Part shown: piece by piece, positions 1 to 8,652 of the stretch | Numbering within the stretch: position 1 is the stretch's first letter | Layout of the letters: each line of letters begins with the position of its first letter | Assembly (NCBI RefSeq): GCF_000013745.1 | Contig: NC_007925.1 | Location: forward strand, 3,658,001-3,722,000 | Direction of reading: 5' to 3' | DNA from: Rhodopseudomonas_A palustris_F | GTDB taxonomy: Bacteria; Pseudomonadota; Alphaproteobacteria; Rhizobiales; Xanthobacteraceae | Length of the DNA stretch: 64,000 bases | Notes under the pieces: generated by a model | What the model was told of the DNA's origin: nothing | Seen by the model: only the letters and a program-made list of their open reading frames with translations | Databases searched by the model: none | Position numbers and translations under genes: made by a program

Positions 1-688
1 GCGCGATGAAATCCTTGCAATGGGTCTCTGCGCCCTTGCCGACCACGAGCGGCAACGAGGCGAAGCGGCGCGCCACATAGGGCTCCAGCACGGCGCCGTC
101 ATCGGCGATCACCGCGAGGCGTCCCTGCAACTGCCAGCGCGCGAACGCCGAGCGCTCGGTGATGTCGATGGTGAGTTGGCCCGGATAGAGCTTCAACACG
201 GTAGCGTCGGCGATCCACGGATTGGCTTTCAACTTGTCGCGGACGGTCGCCGCATCGAGAAACAACAACGAGGAGCGGCCGGTGACGCCACCGATCGCCA
301 GCACCTCGTCATGGGTGAGCTGTTTGCGGCCGGAGATCGCCACATTGGTGATCCGGAAACCGGCGACGTTGGCGACCGCGTTGCGGGCATCGCTCAGCGC
401 GGTCGTGACCTCTTCGAGATGGCCGCCCTTGACGATGCCGAGCGAGACGCTGCCAAGCAGCACCAGCGCGGTGAACAGCACGCCAACCCGCGGCGGCGCG
501 TAGGTTTCCAGGAAGGCGATGAAACGATGCGGGCTCTTGGTGCGCTCCTGGCGGCGGGCGATCCTGGCGCGGCGACCGCGCTCGCGCCGCTCACGCAAAA
601 GCACGACAACCCCGATGGCTGCCGCTCTCAGGTCAGATCGAAGCCTCTGCCGTCTTACCGACCGAGCGAGGCGTCCTCCACCATCCAT
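1..688 (-). CDS. ftsQ: Cell division protein FtsQ (partial, C-terminus beyond window)
   Basis: FtsQ is the bitopic inner-membrane protein that links early and late divisome proteins at the septum. Reading from an ATG at 688, 229 residues are visible before the window edge. They comprise a basic cytoplasmic tail of about 65 residues, one membrane segment (about 68-87), then a periplasmic POTRA region starting near FRITNVAISGRK, with conserved-looking DGAVLEPY further on. The start lies 34 bases inside the 3' end of ddl, so the two genes are translationally coupled. The reading frame was found by direct translation because the gene has no stop inside the window. ftsA and ftsZ would be expected next, beyond the left edge. 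Confidence 0.93.
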   Translation of the reverse strand, partial: MDGGGRLARSVRRQRLRSDLRAAAIGVVVLLRERRERGRRARIARRQERTKSPHRFIAFLETYAPPRVGVLFTALVLLGSVSLGIVKGGHLEEVTTALSDARNAVANVAGFRITNVAISGRKQLTHDEVLAIGGVTGRSSLLFLDAATVRDKLKANPWIADATVLKLYPGQLTIDITERSAFARWQLQGRLAVIADDGAVLEPYVARRFASLPLVVGKGAETHCKDFIA

Positions 689-1581
689 TGCACGAGCTCG
701 TCAAATGTTATGCCCGCATCCGCTGCGAGCTCTGGCACAAGTGACGTCTCGGTCATGCCGGGTTGGGTGTTGACCTCAAGGCAGATGAGGCCAGCCGTTC
801 CCTCGATGCGGTCGTCGAAGCGGAAATCCGCCCGGCTAACGCCCCGGCAGCCGAGCGCCACATGCGCCGCCAGCGTTAACCTTCGGACCTCCTGGTAAAC
901 AAATGGTAAAAGAGATGCAGGCAGGATGTGATTTGACCCGCCCGGAGAATACTTTGCCTCGTAATCGTAGAATTTGTTGGTCTGCACGATCTCGATCACC
1001 CCGGTCGGCTCGCCCTTGACCACGGCGCAGGTCAACTCCTTGCCGGCGACGTATTTTTCAACCAGCAGTTGCTCGCCATGGGGCCAGTCGTCGCGGAACA
1101 ATTCCTGCGGCGGATGCTCATGGGCCTCGGTCACCATAAAGACTCCGACGCTGGAGCCGTCGGCGACCGGCTTGATGACATAGGGCGGCGCCATCACATG
1201 GCGTTTGGCGACCTCGGCGCGCGACAGCGTCAGCCCCTCCGCCACCGGCACCCCGGCGGTCGCCATCACGGTCTTGGCCAGATCCTTCTGCATCGCCAAC
1301 GCGGAAGCCAGCACCCCGGAGTGGCTATAAGGAATTCCCAAGGTCTCCAGCACGCCCTGGATGGTGCCGTCCTCGCCAGGACGGCCGTGCAGCATCACCA
1401 AGGCGACGTCCGGCTTCAACTGGTCGAGCACGGTGCCGATGTTGCGCTGCACGTCGACCCGCGTCACTTGATAACCGCAGCGCTCCAGCGCGTCGGCGCA
1501 GGCTTTGCCCGAGCGCAACGAAACCTCCCGCTCGGACGACCAGCCGCCGAGCAGAACCGCGACGTGCTTGCGTTTTGTCAC
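655..1581 (-). CDS. ddl: D-alanine--D-alanine ligase
   Basis: This cytosolic ATP-grasp ligase makes the D-Ala-D-Ala dipeptide that MurF adds to the peptidoglycan precursor. The 308-residue product has the usual length. It opens with KHVAVLLGGWSSEREVSLRSG, the N-terminal Ddl signature, and carries the ATP-grasp stretch PYVIKPVADGSSVGV and the C-terminal metal/substrate motif ICLEVNTQPGMT. The start is a GTG preceded by GAGGA. ftsQ begins within its last codons. Upstream lies a divergent glycosyltransferase rather than murB, so ddl-ftsQ must be transcribed from the roughly 120-base gap at 1582-1701. Confidence 0.96.
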   Translation of the reverse strand: MTKRKHVAVLLGGWSSEREVSLRSGKACADALERCGYQVTRVDVQRNIGTVLDQLKPDVALVMLHGRPGEDGTIQGVLETLGIPYSHSGVLASALAMQKDLAKTVMATAGVPVAEGLTLSRAEVAKRHVMAPPYVIKPVADGSSVGVFMVTEAHEHPPQELFRDDWPHGEQLLVEKYVAGKELTCAVVKGEPTGVIEIVQTNKFYDYEAKYSPGGSNHILPASLLPFVYQEVRRLTLAAHVALGCRGVSRADFRFDDRIEGTAGLICLEVNTQPGMTETSLVPELAADAGITFDELVQWMVEDASLGR

Positions 1582-1701
1582 TTGATGTCCTCAAACTGCG
1601 GCGGCGCGATGAATCGATGCGACCATATCCGGCGTTGAAATTTCGTCGATTTTCCTGATTCGGAGAAGCCTCTCCGGCAAGCTGTGATCTCTCCTCCCGC
1701 C

Positions 1702-2865
1702 ATGACCGTCAATCCCGCAGCACTCTGCCCCGCCCCGATGCGGATCGCCCTGTTGATTTCCGGCACCGGCGTCAACGGCGTCGCGATGCATTGCCTGCTG
1801 CTGGTGCAGTATCTCTTGAGCCGCGGCCATCGCGTCTTGCTGCTGCACCGCCCCGGTGCCTGGATCGGCGACCGGCCCGGCCTCGAGGGCGCGGAGATAT
1901 TCGTCACCTCGTTCGGCCGCAGCCCCGGCGAGCTGATCCGGGTGACCAAGCGGCTGAACGCGTTCCAGCCCGACGTGCTGCACACTCATATGAGCAGCGC
2001 CCACACCTACGGCATGCTGGCGCGGATCCTCAGCCGCCGGCCGGTGGTCGCCACCGCGCACTCGACCTCGCTGCAACTGCACTGGTGGTTCAACAACCGG
2101 GTGATCGCCACCTCGCCGGACGCCGAGGCGCACCATATTAAAGTCAACCGGGTGTCGCGCCGGGCGATGCGGATGATTCCGAGTTTCATCGACACCCGCT
2201 CCTTCCCGGTGATCGGCGACGACGAGCGCGTCGCGGCGCGCGAGGCGCTTGGATTGCCGCAAGACGCCTTCGTGATCGGCTGCGTCGGCGACATCTGCGA
2301 GCGCAAGCGGCAGATCGACGTGGTGCGCGCGCTTGCCAACGTGCTGAAGGTGGAGCCCCGCGCCCGGCTGCTGCTGGTCGGCGGTCGTTTCAAGGAATAT
2401 TTCGACGAACTCAGCAAGGTGGTCGAAGAGCTCGGCGTGGCGTCGCAACTCATCACCACCGGCAGCCGCAACGACGTGCCGGCGCTGCTGGCCGCGATGG
2501 ACGCCTTCGTGCTGGCGTCGCGCAAGGAGTCGAGCCCGCTCGCAGTCCTTGAGGCGATGTCGCGCGGGCTGCCGGTGATCGCCAGCGACGTCGGCATGTT
2601 GGCGGACTTCGTCACAGAGAATGTCACCGGCCATGTCGTGAAAGTCGGCGACGTCGACGCCATCAGCCGCCACCTCATCGCGCTCGCCGCCGACCCCGAA
2701 CGCCGCAAAGCGATGGGCGACGCCGCGCAGGCCGCCGCGCGCACCAAATACGATATGAGCGTGCTGGCGCCGCAGACCGAAGCCGTGCTGCGCGAGGCCG
2801 CCGCGATCAAGAACCGGCCGTGGCTCGGCTTCGCCGCCGAACTCTGCGGCACCTCACCATCATAG
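1702..2865 (+). CDS. Glycosyltransferase family 4 (GT-B fold)
   Basis: This is a retaining nucleotide-sugar glycosyltransferase of the RfaB/group 1 type, probably acting on a surface glycan. The acceptor is unknown. The 387-residue protein has an N-terminal Rossmann domain (MRIALLISGTGVNGVAMHCL) and a C-terminal donor-binding domain with the E-x7-E-type motif around SRKESSPLAVLEAMSRGLPV. No signal peptide is visible. The ATG at 1702 is preferred; a GTG at 1684 and an ATG at 1738 are alternatives, and none has a clear ribosome site. It runs against the surrounding cell-wall genes and shares a strand with the DUF4239 gene 10 bases downstream, suggesting a two-gene unit placed between murB and ddl. 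Confidence 0.85.
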   Translation: MTVNPAALCPAPMRIALLISGTGVNGVAMHCLLLVQYLLSRGHRVLLLHRPGAWIGDRPGLEGAEIFVTSFGRSPGELIRVTKRLNAFQPDVLHTHMSSAHTYGMLARILSRRPVVATAHSTSLQLHWWFNNRVIATSPDAEAHHIKVNRVSRRAMRMIPSFIDTRSFPVIGDDERVAAREALGLPQDAFVIGCVGDICERKRQIDVVRALANVLKVEPRARLLLVGGRFKEYFDELSKVVEELGVASQLITTGSRNDVPALLAAMDAFVLASRKESSPLAVLEAMSRGLPVIASDVGMLADFVTENVTGHVVKVGDVDAISRHLIALAADPERRKAMGDAAQAAARTKYDMSVLAPQTEAVLREAAAIKNRPWLGFAAELCGTSPS

Positions 2866-2875
2866 AGGACGTTGC

Positions 2876-3700
2876 ATGATCCGGGCCTGGCTCGACCTCT
2901 CGACCTTCGGGACCTTTGCCACGCTCGGCATCCTTTATTATGGGACGGCGCTGGCGCTGGTCGGCGTGATCTTCTTCTCGCCGCTCGGCCCGCGCATCAA
3001 GACGGTGAACGGCCTGGTGGCGCCGTTCTTCTCCTCGGTGGCGATGCTGTTCGCGCTGCTCACCGGCTTTCTCGCCAACGACGTCGGCGACCGCAATCGG
3101 CAAGCCACGCGCGCGGTGCAAAGCGAAGCCGGCGAGTTGCGCAACATCTACACGCTCAGCGTGGCGGCGGTCTCCGACATGAAAGAGATCCGCATCGCGC
3201 TGAAGGCCTATGCCGGCTCGGTGGTTCATGACGAATGGCCGGCTGTGGAAGGCGGCAGTTCGTCGCAAACCGACGCCGCTTTCGACGAGTTGCTGCGCCA
3301 GATCAGCGATCCCGCGATCAGCCGCCTCAACAGCAACCCGGTGCACGCCGCATTGCTCAACGCCGCGGTGCGGGTCGCCACCGCACGCGCCGTCCGGCTC
3401 AGCCTGTCGTCCGATCGCACCAACGATCTGAAATGGATCTCGGTGCTGATCCTCGGCCTGATCACCCAGGTGGCGCTGGCGCTGGTGCATCTGGAGCGGC
3501 CGCGCGCGATGCTCGCGGCGCTGACCGTGTTCGCCTCCGGCGCGATCGTGGCGCTCGGCTTGGTCGCGCTGCAGGAAGACCCGTTCGACGGCATCTTCAA
3601 GGTGTCGCCGCAGCCGCTGGAACGACTGCTGGCTTTGGCCGATACGCCGGCGGTGCCTGAGATTTTGACGAACCCGGCCGCCCTGCCCGCAGCGAAGTAA
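2876..3700 (+). CDS. DUF4239-like membrane protein
   Basis: A 274-residue integral membrane protein of unknown function. Two N-terminal membrane segments (about 12-35 and 43-65) and two C-terminal ones (about 185-205 and 212-230) flank a soluble helical middle. This matches the DUF4239 (bestrophin-like) layout, including the LLTGFLANDV turn after the second helix. It starts 10 bases after the glycosyltransferase, so the two are probably co-transcribed. It converges on murB with 38 bases between stops and no obvious terminator there. The family assignment is by eye. Confidence 0.7.
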   Translation: MIRAWLDLSTFGTFATLGILYYGTALALVGVIFFSPLGPRIKTVNGLVAPFFSSVAMLFALLTGFLANDVGDRNRQATRAVQSEAGELRNIYTLSVAAVSDMKEIRIALKAYAGSVVHDEWPAVEGGSSSQTDAAFDELLRQISDPAISRLNSNPVHAALLNAAVRVATARAVRLSLSSDRTNDLKWISVLILGLITQVALALVHLERPRAMLAALTVFASGAIVALGLVALQEDPFDGIFKVSPQPLERLLALADTPAVPEILTNPAALPAAK

Positions 3701-3738
3701 TCGCTTGGAGAAGGTCGCATCTGGCGCGGCCTCAGCCC

Positions 3739-4665
3739 TCAATCCAGCGCGCGGCCGATCCGCTTGATCTCCCACTGCAACTCGATGCCGCAGTGTTCCT
3801 TCACCCGGGCGCGCACGGTGTCGCCGAGGGTCTCGATATCCTGCGCGGTGGCGCTGCCGGTGTTGATCAGGAAATTGCAGTGCATCTCGGAGACCTGCGC
3901 GCCGCCGACGCGCAAGCCGCGACAGCCCGCGGCGTCGATCAGTTTCCAGGCTGAGTGGCCCGGCGGATTCTTGAACGTCGAGCCGCCGGTTTTCTCGCGC
4001 ACCGGCTGCGCGGTCTCGCGATGGCGTTGCACCTCGTCCATCCTGGCGCGGATCGCCGCGCGATCCATCGGCTCGCCGCGAAACCGCGCCGACGTAAAGA
4101 TCAGCGCCGGATCGGCGCCGCTGTGCCGATAGCTGAAACCCATCTCGGCGTTGCTCAGCCGATGCAGCGTGCCATCGCGCGCAATTGCGCTGGCGTCGAT
4201 CAGCACGTCCTTGGTCTCGCGGCCGTTGGCGCCGGCGTTCATCCGCAGCGCGCCGCCGATGGTGCCGGGAATGCCGTGGTAGAATTCCAGCCCGCCCAGC
4301 CCCGCGGCCGCCGCCGCCTCCGCGACGCGCTTGTCGAGCGCGGCAGAGCCTGCGCTGACCACATCGCCATCCGTGCCGGTTTCGCCGAAGCCGCGCCCGC
4401 CGAGCCGGATCACTACGCCCGGCAAGCCGCCGTCGCGCACGATCAGGTTGGAGCCGACGCCGACCACGGTGACGTCGATGTCGCGCGGCAAGGCGGCGAG
4501 GAAGTAACCGAGGTCGTCCGCATCTGCCGGCGTGAACAACACTTGCGCCGGGCCGCCGACGCGAAACCAGGTCAAGGGCGCCAGCGGCTCGTTGCCGAGC
4601 AGCCGGCCGCGCAGCTGCGGCATCGCGGCTTTCAGCTCGGGAACGAGATCGGGAAACAAAGCCAC
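3739..4665 (-). CDS. murB: UDP-N-acetylenolpyruvoylglucosamine reductase
   Basis: MurB is a cytosolic FAD- and NADPH-dependent reductase that makes UDP-N-acetylmuramate. The product is 308 residues from a GTG start two bases after the murC stop. An open frame continues far upstream into murC, but that is a shadow. Visible motifs are TWFRVGGPAQVLF (FAD domain entry), VVGVGSNLIVRDGG, the GIPGTIGGALRMNAGANG loop, KTGGSTFKNP with the catalytic serine, and a C-terminal GAQVSEMHCNFLIN. The absence of the insertion seen in E. coli MurB and the overall length fit a type II enzyme. It is co-transcribed with murC. Confidence 0.95.
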   Translation of the reverse strand: MALFPDLVPELKAAMPQLRGRLLGNEPLAPLTWFRVGGPAQVLFTPADADDLGYFLAALPRDIDVTVVGVGSNLIVRDGGLPGVVIRLGGRGFGETGTDGDVVSAGSAALDKRVAEAAAAAGLGGLEFYHGIPGTIGGALRMNAGANGRETKDVLIDASAIARDGTLHRLSNAEMGFSYRHSGADPALIFTSARFRGEPMDRAAIRARMDEVQRHRETAQPVREKTGGSTFKNPPGHSAWKLIDAAGCRGLRVGGAQVSEMHCNFLINTGSATAQDIETLGDTVRARVKEHCGIELQWEIKRIGRALD

Positions 4666-4667
4666 GA

Positions 4668-6071
4668 TCAGTCCAGCGCCTTCAGCTCGCCCGGCAGCGC
4701 GTAGGCCCATTGCGTGATGTTGCCGGCGCCGAGGCAGACTACATAGTCGCCGCTGTGCGCCGCGCCATACACCACGCTGGCCAACGCCGCCGACTCCTGC
4801 AGCGGGATGACTTCGCGGTGGCCGTGGGCGCGCAAGCCCAACACGAAGTGATCGCGGTCGACGCCTTCGATCGGCGCCTCGCCGGCCGGATAGACCTCGG
4901 CGACGACCACCACGTCGGCGTCGTTGAAGCAGGTGCAGAACTCCTCGAACAACGACTGCAGCCTTGTGAAGCGATGCGGCTGCACCACCGCGATCACCTT
5001 GCCTTTGGTGGATTCCCGCGCCGCCTTCAGCACCGCGGCGATTTCCACCGGATGATGGCCGTAGTCGTCGATGATGGTGACGCCATTCCATTCGCCGGTC
5101 TTGGTGAAGCGCCGCCGCACTCCGCCAAAGCCGGCCAGCGCCTTGCGGATGGTGTCGTCGGACAGACCGAGCTCATGGGCGACCGCGATCGCCGCGGTGG
5201 CGTTGAGCGCGTTGTGCCGCCCCGGCATCGGCAGCACCAGATCGGCGATCTCATGCGCGGTGCCGGCCTTGCGGTCGCGAAACGCCACCCGGAACGCCGA
5301 GCTGCCGCCGTTCGGCGTCAGATCGAGCAGCCGCACGTCGGCCTGCGGGTTCTCGCCGTAAGTAATGATGCGCCGGTCCTCGATCTTGCCGACCAGAGCC
5401 TGCACCACCGGATGGTCGATGCACATCACCGCGAAACCGTAGAACGGCACGTTCTCGACGAAATCGCGGAACGCCTCCTGCACCGCATCAAAAGTCTTGA
5501 AGTGATCGAGATGCTCGGGGTCGACATTGGTGACGATCGCGACGTCGGCCGGCAGCTTCAGGAAGGTGCCGTCGCTTTCGTCGGCTTCCACCACCATCCA
5601 TTCGCCCGCCCCTAACCGCGCGTTGGTGCCGTAAGCATTGATGATGCCGCCATTAATCACGGTCGGGTCGAATTCGCCGGCGTCGAGCAGCGCCGCGACC
5701 ATCGACGTCGTGGTGGTCTTGCCGTGGGTGCCGGCGATCGCGACGCAGCTCTTCAGCCGCATCAATTCGGCGAGCATTTCGGCGCGCCGTACCACCGGGA
5801 TGCGCTGCGCGCGCGCCGCCAACAATTCCGGATTGTCGCGCTTGATCGCGGTGGACACCACCACGACGTCGGCGCCGGCGACGTTCTCGGCCTGGTGGCC
5901 GACATGGATGGCGATGCCCTTGTCGCGCAGCCGACTGACGTTGGCGCCTTCGGAGGCGTCGGAGCCCTGCACGGTGTAGCCGAGATTGCACAGCACCTCG
6001 GCGATGCCGCTCATGCCGATGCCGCCGATCCCGACGAAGTGAATGGGTCCGATCTCGCGCGGCAGTCTCAT
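4668..6071 (-). CDS. murC: UDP-N-acetylmuramate--L-alanine ligase
   Basis: MurC is the cytosolic ligase that adds L-alanine to UDP-MurNAc, the first peptide step. The product is 467 residues. It starts MRLPREIGPIHFVGIGGIGM, whose glycine-rich loop binds the UDP moiety. It carries the Mur-ligase ATP loop GTHGKTTTTSM (near residue 115), VVEADESDGTF and the central TNVDPEHLDHF. The open frame extends 21 codons further upstream, but the ATG at 6071 matches the family start. murB follows after 2 bases and murG precedes it by about 150 bases. Confidence 0.96.
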   Translation of the reverse strand: MRLPREIGPIHFVGIGGIGMSGIAEVLCNLGYTVQGSDASEGANVSRLRDKGIAIHVGHQAENVAGADVVVVSTAIKRDNPELLAARAQRIPVVRRAEMLAELMRLKSCVAIAGTHGKTTTTSMVAALLDAGEFDPTVINGGIINAYGTNARLGAGEWMVVEADESDGTFLKLPADVAIVTNVDPEHLDHFKTFDAVQEAFRDFVENVPFYGFAVMCIDHPVVQALVGKIEDRRIITYGENPQADVRLLDLTPNGGSSAFRVAFRDRKAGTAHEIADLVLPMPGRHNALNATAAIAVAHELGLSDDTIRKALAGFGGVRRRFTKTGEWNGVTIIDDYGHHPVEIAAVLKAARESTKGKVIAVVQPHRFTRLQSLFEEFCTCFNDADVVVVAEVYPAGEAPIEGVDRDHFVLGLRAHGHREVIPLQESAALASVVYGAAHSGDYVVCLGAGNITQWAYALPGELKALD

Positions 6072-6219
6072 GGGATGATCTCGCTTAAGTTTCAGTGCGC
6101 TCCGGCGCGGGCCAGCCGGCCACGGCGCCGTCAAGGTGTGGATGCGTGGCCCTCGGTATACCGAGCGCGGCCCGATTTAAAGCATCAACTCCGGCATGGC
6201 GACGTTGATCGCCGCCATG

Positions 6220-7347
6220 TCATTGCAATTGCGACGTCTTCGAGGAAATTCCGGCGACTTTCACCACCAGGTCGGCGAGCCGTTCGGCGGCGTCGAGTCG
6301 GCCGGCGCCGCGGCCGGCGGCGGCCATCGCGACCAATCGTGCGGGATCCGCGGCGAGCGCGGAGATCTCCTGCGCAAGCCGAGTCGGCGTAAAATCGTCC
6401 TGGGCGATACGGATCGCGCCGCCAGCCTGCGACAGCACCCCGGCATTGGCGAACTGGTCCTGGTCGAGCGCGCCGGGCAGCGGCACCAGGATCGAGGGGC
6501 GGCCGATCGCGGCGAGTTCAGCCACGGTGCCGGCGCCGGAGCGCGAGATCACCAGATGGCTGGCGGCGAGCCGCGCCGGCAGATCGTTGAAGAACGGCTC
6601 CAATTCGAAATTGAGCTTCAGCCGGTCATAGACCGCGCGGACCCGCGCCATGTCCTCGTCGCGCACCTGTTGCACCACGACCAGCCGGGGCCACAGCGCC
6701 GGGCCCAATTTCTCGATCGCGCCGGGCACGACGTCGGCCATGACCCGGGCTCCCTGGCTGCCGCCGACCACCAACAGCCGCAACGGCCCCTCCGCCTCGG
6801 GGGCGGCGAACGGCACCGCGGCGGCGGCGAGAATCGCCGGCCGCATCGGCGTGCCGGTGGTGGTGGTCTTTGCCGCCAGCGCCGGATCGCGATCCAGCAC
6901 GCCGGGCAGCGAGGTGGCGATCGCAGTCACCTTATGAGAAAGAAAACGGTTGGCGCGGCCCATCACCGCGTTGGAATCGTGCACCAGCGTCGGAATGCCG
7001 AACATCCGCGCCGCCAACAACGGCGGCAGCGTCGGATAGCCGCCGAAGCCGATCACCGCGGCGGGCTTCAGCCGCAGCATCAGACTGAGCGCCATCAGGG
7101 TGCCGGTGCCGAGCTTCAGCGCGGTGCGCGCGAGCGCCACCGGCGAGCGGCCGCGCAGCGTTTCGCTCGGCACCACGTCGACCATGTCGCGCGAGAACAG
7201 CCCGCTGTAGCGCAACGCGCGCATGTCGGTGACCAGCCGCACCCGCAAGCCGCGCTTCATCAGCGCGACGCCGAGCGCCTCGGCGGGAAACAGATGACCG
7301 CCGGTGCCGCCGGCGGCCAGCATGATCAACGGTGCCATTTGTCGCAT
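6220..7347 (-). CDS. murG: UDP-GlcNAc:undecaprenyl-PP-MurNAc-pentapeptide GlcNAc transferase
   Basis: MurG is a peripheral inner-membrane GT28 enzyme that converts lipid I to lipid II. The product is 375 residues from the ATG at 7347; an ATG at 7338 is an alternative. Visible motifs are the N-terminal lipid I loop LAAGGTGGHLFPA, the second glycine-rich stretch GFGGYPTLPPLLA, and the donor site VVGGSQGARV and SRSGAGTVAELAAIGRPSILVPLP. The ftsW stop lies about 30 bases upstream of the start, so ftsW-murG-murC-murB reads as one operon. Confidence 0.95.
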   Translation of the reverse strand: MRQMAPLIMLAAGGTGGHLFPAEALGVALMKRGLRVRLVTDMRALRYSGLFSRDMVDVVPSETLRGRSPVALARTALKLGTGTLMALSLMLRLKPAAVIGFGGYPTLPPLLAARMFGIPTLVHDSNAVMGRANRFLSHKVTAIATSLPGVLDRDPALAAKTTTTGTPMRPAILAAAAVPFAAPEAEGPLRLLVVGGSQGARVMADVVPGAIEKLGPALWPRLVVVQQVRDEDMARVRAVYDRLKLNFELEPFFNDLPARLAASHLVISRSGAGTVAELAAIGRPSILVPLPGALDQDQFANAGVLSQAGGAIRIAQDDFTPTRLAQEISALAADPARLVAMAAAGRGAGRLDAAERLADLVVKVAGISSKTSQLQ

Positions 7348-7376
7348 TTCATTTCGCCATCGTCGTCGCGTCGCCG

Positions 7377-8528
7377 TCAGGCATAGGTCGGCGCCGCGGT
7401 GGCGTCGCCGATCGATTCCATCTCGACCCGCGGCCGCAGCCTGGTTAGCGCCAACATCATGCCGACGCCATAGGCCAGCGAGATCATCGAGGAGCCGCCA
7501 TAGGAGATGAACGGCAGCGTCATGCCCTTGGCGGGAATCAGTTGCAAGTTCACCGCCATATTGATCGCAGCCTGCACGCCGAACAGGATGGCGAGTCCGG
7601 AAGCGGCGAAGCGCGAGAACAGGTCCTCGCAGGAATAGGCGCGCGACAGCGTGCGGATCACGACGAAGGCGAACAGCGCCAATAGCGCCAAGCATAGGAT
7701 GATGCCGAACTCCTCGGCGCCGACCGCGAACACGAAGTCGGTGTGGCTGTCCGGCAGGCTGCGCTTGGCGATGCCCTCACCCGGCCCGAGCCCGAACCAG
7801 CCGCCATTGCTGAACGCCTCCATCGCGGTGTCGACCTGATAGGTGTCGCCGGAGGCCGGGTTCATGAAGCGTTTGATGCGGCCGGCGACGTGCGGCACCA
7901 ACAGATAGGCGGCGAACAGCCCGCCGGCCGCGAGGCCGGCCAATCCCATCACCCAGACGATCCGCATTCCGGCGATGAAGAACAGCGCGCCCCACACCAT
8001 CAGGATCAGCATGGTCTGGCCGAAATCCGGCTCCATCACCAGCACCGACACCAGCGAGAGCAGCAGCCCCACCGCCATCGACGTCGCCGGCATCTCCGGA
8101 CGCCGTGCCGACTCCGAAAACAGCCAGGCCGCCAGGACCACGAACGCCGGCTTGGCGGATTCCGAGGCTTGGATGTTGAGGCCGAGGATCGTGATCCAGC
8201 GCCGCGAGCCTTTCACCTCGGGCCCGAGCAGCAGCGTCGCCACGATCAACGCGATCGAGATCGCGAACACGATCAGCGCCGAGCGCCTGATCTGCCGCGG
8301 CGACAGGAACGACACCGCGATCAGCACGATGAACGACGGCAGCAGGAACAATACGTGGCGATTGAAGAAGTGGAACGGGTCGAGCCCGATCCGTGTCGCC
8401 ACCGGGGGCGACGCGGCCAGCGACAGGATCACGCCGCCCAGCATCAGCACGACGATGGCTGCCAGCAGCAGCTTGTCCACGGTCCACCACCATTCGCTGA
8501 ACGGGGTGCGCTGTTCACGGGAGATCAT
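7377..8528 (-). CDS. ftsW: SEDS peptidoglycan polymerase/division protein FtsW
   Basis: FtsW is the septal SEDS glycosyltransferase that polymerises lipid II with its partner FtsI. The 383-residue protein has about ten membrane segments and the family signatures LLGPEVKGSRRWI, MEPDFGQTM, GWFGLGPGEG and the C-terminal LPFISYGGSSM. The start ATG at 8528 gives MISREQRTPFSEWWWTVD, typical of alphaproteobacterial FtsW. It is the first gene of the murGCB operon here. murD, its usual upstream neighbour in related genomes, is absent; the diguanylate cyclase gene pleD lies upstream instead. Confidence 0.95.
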   Translation of the reverse strand: MISREQRTPFSEWWWTVDKLLLAAIVVLMLGGVILSLAASPPVATRIGLDPFHFFNRHVLFLLPSFIVLIAVSFLSPRQIRRSALIVFAISIALIVATLLLGPEVKGSRRWITILGLNIQASESAKPAFVVLAAWLFSESARRPEMPATSMAVGLLLSLVSVLVMEPDFGQTMLILMVWGALFFIAGMRIVWVMGLAGLAAGGLFAAYLLVPHVAGRIKRFMNPASGDTYQVDTAMEAFSNGGWFGLGPGEGIAKRSLPDSHTDFVFAVGAEEFGIILCLALLALFAFVVIRTLSRAYSCEDLFSRFAASGLAILFGVQAAINMAVNLQLIPAKGMTLPFISYGGSSMISLAYGVGMMLALTRLRPRVEMESIGDATAAPTYA

Positions 8529-8652
8529 CGGCCATCCTGGGCAAAGGGTTCGCCCATTGGTCCCCCATCGTGGTTGCCGGACGGTTAACGAGGTCGAAAT
8601 GATTTGAACCGCAATGCTGCGACGATGCGGCGCCGCTCGGCACGGCCGCCGT

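Noticed and set aside
3739..5091. 450-codon version of murB
   Set aside because: Its first 140 codons lie within murC in another frame; the GTG two bases after murC fits the family length.
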